This document shows, one piece after another, positions 61,946-64,000 of a stretch of 64,000 nt of DNA. Under the pieces are notes generated by a model. That model made no database searches. It worked only from the letters and a program-made list of their open reading frames with translations, and was not told the DNA's origin. Positions within the stretch are counted from its first letter, which is position 1; every line of letters starts with the position of its first letter. The position numbers and the translations under genes were made by a program. This stretch comes from Paucibacter sp. KCTC 42545 (GTDB lineage Bacteria; Pseudomonadota; Gammaproteobacteria; Burkholderiales; Burkholderiaceae_C): the NCBI RefSeq assembly GCF_001477625.1, contig NZ_CP013692.1:4030001-4094000 (forward strand). The letters are read 5' to 3'.

Positions 61946-64000
61946 ATGAGCCTCTTCCACTCATCGCCCTCTGCCGCCGCTCGGCGCCCTCAACACCTGG
62001 CCCTGTCCATCGCCATGGCCCTGGCGGCTTGGCCGGCGGCACAAGCCGTGGCGCAAGAAAAGACGGCTGACAAAACTCAGCTGGAGACCGTCACCATCAC
62101 GGCCGAGCGCCGCACTGAGAACATCAAGGAAGTGCCCACCGCCGTCACCAGCATCAGCGGTGAGAAGCTGGATGTGCTGAACTCCGGCGGCCAGGATGTG
62201 CGCTTCCTGTCCGGCCGCGTGCCCAGCCTGAACATCGAGTCCTCCTTCGGCCGCGCCTTCCCGCGCTTTTACATTCGCGGCTACGGCAATACCGACTTCC
62301 GCCTGAATGCCTCGCAGCCCGTCTCGCTGATTTACGACGATGTGGTGCAAGAGAACCCGATCCTGAAGGGCTTCCCGGTGTTCGACATGAAGGCCGTCGA
62401 AGTGATCGCCGGCCCGCAAGGCACGCTGTTTGGCCGCAACACACCGGCTGGCGTGGTGAAGTTTGACTCGGTCAAGCCCGGCAAGACGCAGGAAGGCTAT
62501 GTCAACCTGTCCTACGGCACCTACGGCACCAGCAATATCGAAGGCGCCTTCAATCTGCCCCTGGGCGGCGACTGGGCCGCACGCATCTCGGCGCAAGTGC
62601 AGCACCGTGACAACTGGGTCAAGAACGTCAACACCAAGGGCACCCAAGACACCGAAGGCTACGACGACCGCGCCGTGCGCCTGCAGGCCCTGTACGAGCC
62701 GAACAAGGACTTCAGCGCCCTGTTCAATATCCACAACCGCGATCTGAAGGGCAGCCCGCGCCTGTTCCGCTCCAGCATCATCAAGCCCGGCACCAATGAA
62801 CTGGTGGACGGCTTCGATCCGGCCAAGATGTACATCGACGCCACCAACGAGCAGACCCTCAAGGCCACCGGCGGCAGCATGCGCCTGAAGTGGGCCCTGA
62901 ACGGCATCACCCTGCACTCCATCACCGGCATCGAAACGGTTGAGCCTTTCAGCCGCGCAGACGTCGATGGCGGCTACATCAACAACTTCGTCAAGCCGCC
63001 ACCATTTGGCGCCGAAGGCAATGTGTTCTGGAGCGCCGAGACCTCTGACGCGCTGAAGAACCACCGCCAGCTCTCGCAAGAGTTCCGCGCTGAGTCGACC
63101 GCTGCGGGCCCGCTGCGTTGGCAAGCCGGCCTCTACCTGTTCGATGAGCGCTACGACATGGAGAGCGTCGACTATCTGGCCGCCCCCGCCGACGCGCTGG
63201 TGTCCACCCACCAGACCAACCGCGCCTGGGCCTTGTTCGGCTCGGTCAACTACGAAGTCAGCCCCAATCTGAAACTGCGCGGCGGCCTGCGTTACACCCA
63301 GGACAAGAAGACCTTGGCCACGGTGGGCAAGGTCAACGCCAGCGCCGGCACCAGCGACAGCACGGACGACAACAAGGTCAACTGGGATGTCTCGGCCACC
63401 TATATCCTGACCCCGGAAACCAATCTGTACGCCCGCGTGGCCACCGGCTTCCGCGCCGCCTCGATCTACCCGGCCAGCGGCTTCGGCCCGCAGTCCAAGG
63501 CTCGCCCGGAAAACACCACCTCCTACGAGATGGGCGTGAAGTCGGAGTTCTGGGATCGCCGCGCACGCTTGTCCGCCAATGTGTTCGCCTACACAGTGAA
63601 GGACCAGCAACTCACCGCCGTCGGTGGCACCAACAACTCCAACACCTTGCTCAACGCCAGCAAGGGCGAGGGCCGCGGCTTTGAGTTCAACCTGGACCTG
63701 ATCCCCGTCGACAACCTCTTGCTGACCCTGGGCGGCAGCTATAACGACACCGCCATCAAGGACCGCAGCCTGGCCCTGCCACGCTCCGGCAGCAACCCGA
63801 CCGTGCTGGACCCGGTCAATGCCAGCGGCAACTACAGCATCTATGACAACCCGCTGCCCAACGCACCCAAGTGGATCGCCAACCTGACGGCTCGCTACGG
63901 CATCCCGACCAAGGACGGCAATGAGTTCTACGTCTACACCGACTGGGCTTACCGCAGCAAGGTCAACTTCTTCCTGCAGGAATCGGTGGAGTTCACCGGC
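61946..64000 (+). CDS. TonB-dependent receptor (3' end beyond the window)
   Basis: At least 685 residues from ATG 61946. A signal peptide (LALSIAMALAAWPAAQAVAQ) is followed by a TonB-box-like LETVTITAERR and the plug: NIKEVPTAVTSISGEKLD, FYIRGYGNTDFRL, VEVIAGPQGTLFGRNTPAG. Barrel strands continue to the window end with no stop. It is of the general TonB-dependent type, not the siderophore-receptor class; sugar or other substrates are possible. Its own cognate genes may lie further right. Confidence 0.93.
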   Translation, partial: MSLFHSSPSAAARRPQHLALSIAMALAAWPAAQAVAQEKTADKTQLETVTITAERRTENIKEVPTAVTSISGEKLDVLNSGGQDVRFLSGRVPSLNIESSFGRAFPRFYIRGYGNTDFRLNASQPVSLIYDDVVQENPILKGFPVFDMKAVEVIAGPQGTLFGRNTPAGVVKFDSVKPGKTQEGYVNLSYGTYGTSNIEGAFNLPLGGDWAARISAQVQHRDNWVKNVNTKGTQDTEGYDDRAVRLQALYEPNKDFSALFNIHNRDLKGSPRLFRSSIIKPGTNELVDGFDPAKMYIDATNEQTLKATGGSMRLKWALNGITLHSITGIETVEPFSRADVDGGYINNFVKPPPFGAEGNVFWSAETSDALKNHRQLSQEFRAESTAAGPLRWQAGLYLFDERYDMESVDYLAAPADALVSTHQTNRAWALFGSVNYEVSPNLKLRGGLRYTQDKKTLATVGKVNASAGTSDSTDDNKVNWDVSATYILTPETNLYARVATGFRAASIYPASGFGPQSKARPENTTSYEMGVKSEFWDRRARLSANVFAYTVKDQQLTAVGGTNNSNTLLNASKGEGRGFEFNLDLIPVDNLLLTLGGSYNDTAIKDRSLALPRSGSNPTVLDPVNASGNYSIYDNPLPNAPKWIANLTARYGIPTKDGNEFYVYTDWAYRSKVNFFLQESVEFTG

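Noticed and set aside
61961..63610. 549-codon minus frame opposite the right-hand receptor
   Set aside because: Shadow frame; the plus strand carries signal peptide, TonB box and plug motifs.

Overview
The window looks like chromosomal DNA of a high-GC betaproteobacterium of the order Burkholderiales, probably near Roseateles/Paucibacter/Kinneretia. This is inferred from base composition, the MHFG-type PEP-CTERM protein, the Burkholderiales-style iron cluster and the coniferyl-aldehyde dehydrogenase; no rRNA marker is present. Genes are dense and mostly ordinary housekeeping or metabolic functions. I see no insertion sequence, prophage, tRNA, rRNA or CRISPR array. Two genes run off the ends: a DUF1800 lipoprotein on the left and a TonB-dependent receptor on the right.

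Layout. 1-6.7 kb: DUF1800 lipoprotein, a two-gene ABC exporter, and a lipoprotein with an HExxH motif flanked by two small one-helix proteins that share a short motif. 7-10.5 kb: a 1185-residue fusion of an N-terminal domain, a DyP peroxidase and a P450-like domain. 10.5-17.2 kb: a signalling block on the minus strand, made of a class III cyclase-AAA-TPR protein, a divergent cyclase-like protein whose frame continues past an amber stop, and a hybrid histidine kinase. 17.4-22.6 kb: uvrA, a PEP-CTERM protein, a single-domain response regulator behind a perfect CRP-type site, and a SWIB/histone-H1-like protein. 22.7-29.1 kb: iron uptake (tonB, exbB, exbD, siderophore receptor, PKHD hydroxylase, FMN oxidase) behind a Fur-box-like sequence.

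29.3-41.3 kb: terC under a yybP-ykoY (Mn2+) riboswitch, a small membrane protein, a BepA-like protease, moaC, a PglL/Wzy-type ligase, a GntR(YtrA)-ABC operon with an operator over its promoter, a flavin reductase, a second M48 protease, a CRP-family regulator, an intergenic region full of repeats and hairpins, and a LuxR-type regulator. 41.7-51.5 kb: peptide transporter, class II aldolase, HD-domain protein, coniferyl aldehyde dehydrogenase, AraC regulator, D-aminoacylase-like amidohydrolase, arsenate reductase and a degenerate HD-GYP protein. 51.5-59.4 kb: a tightly packed eight-gene lipid-modification operon (COG2907 flavoprotein, DUF1365, Cfa-like methyltransferase, chalcone-isomerase-like protein, MFS, DUF3833, SDR, SnoaL-like), divergent from a TetR regulator with a palindromic operator. 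59.5-64 kb: class C beta-lactamase-like hydrolase, exonuclease III and a TonB-dependent receptor.

The most notable items are the peroxidase-P450 fusion, the amber-interrupted cyclase-like gene, the repeat and hairpin region at 40.3-40.6 kb, the TetR-linked lipid operon, and three strong regulatory elements (riboswitch, CRP site, YtrA-type operator).
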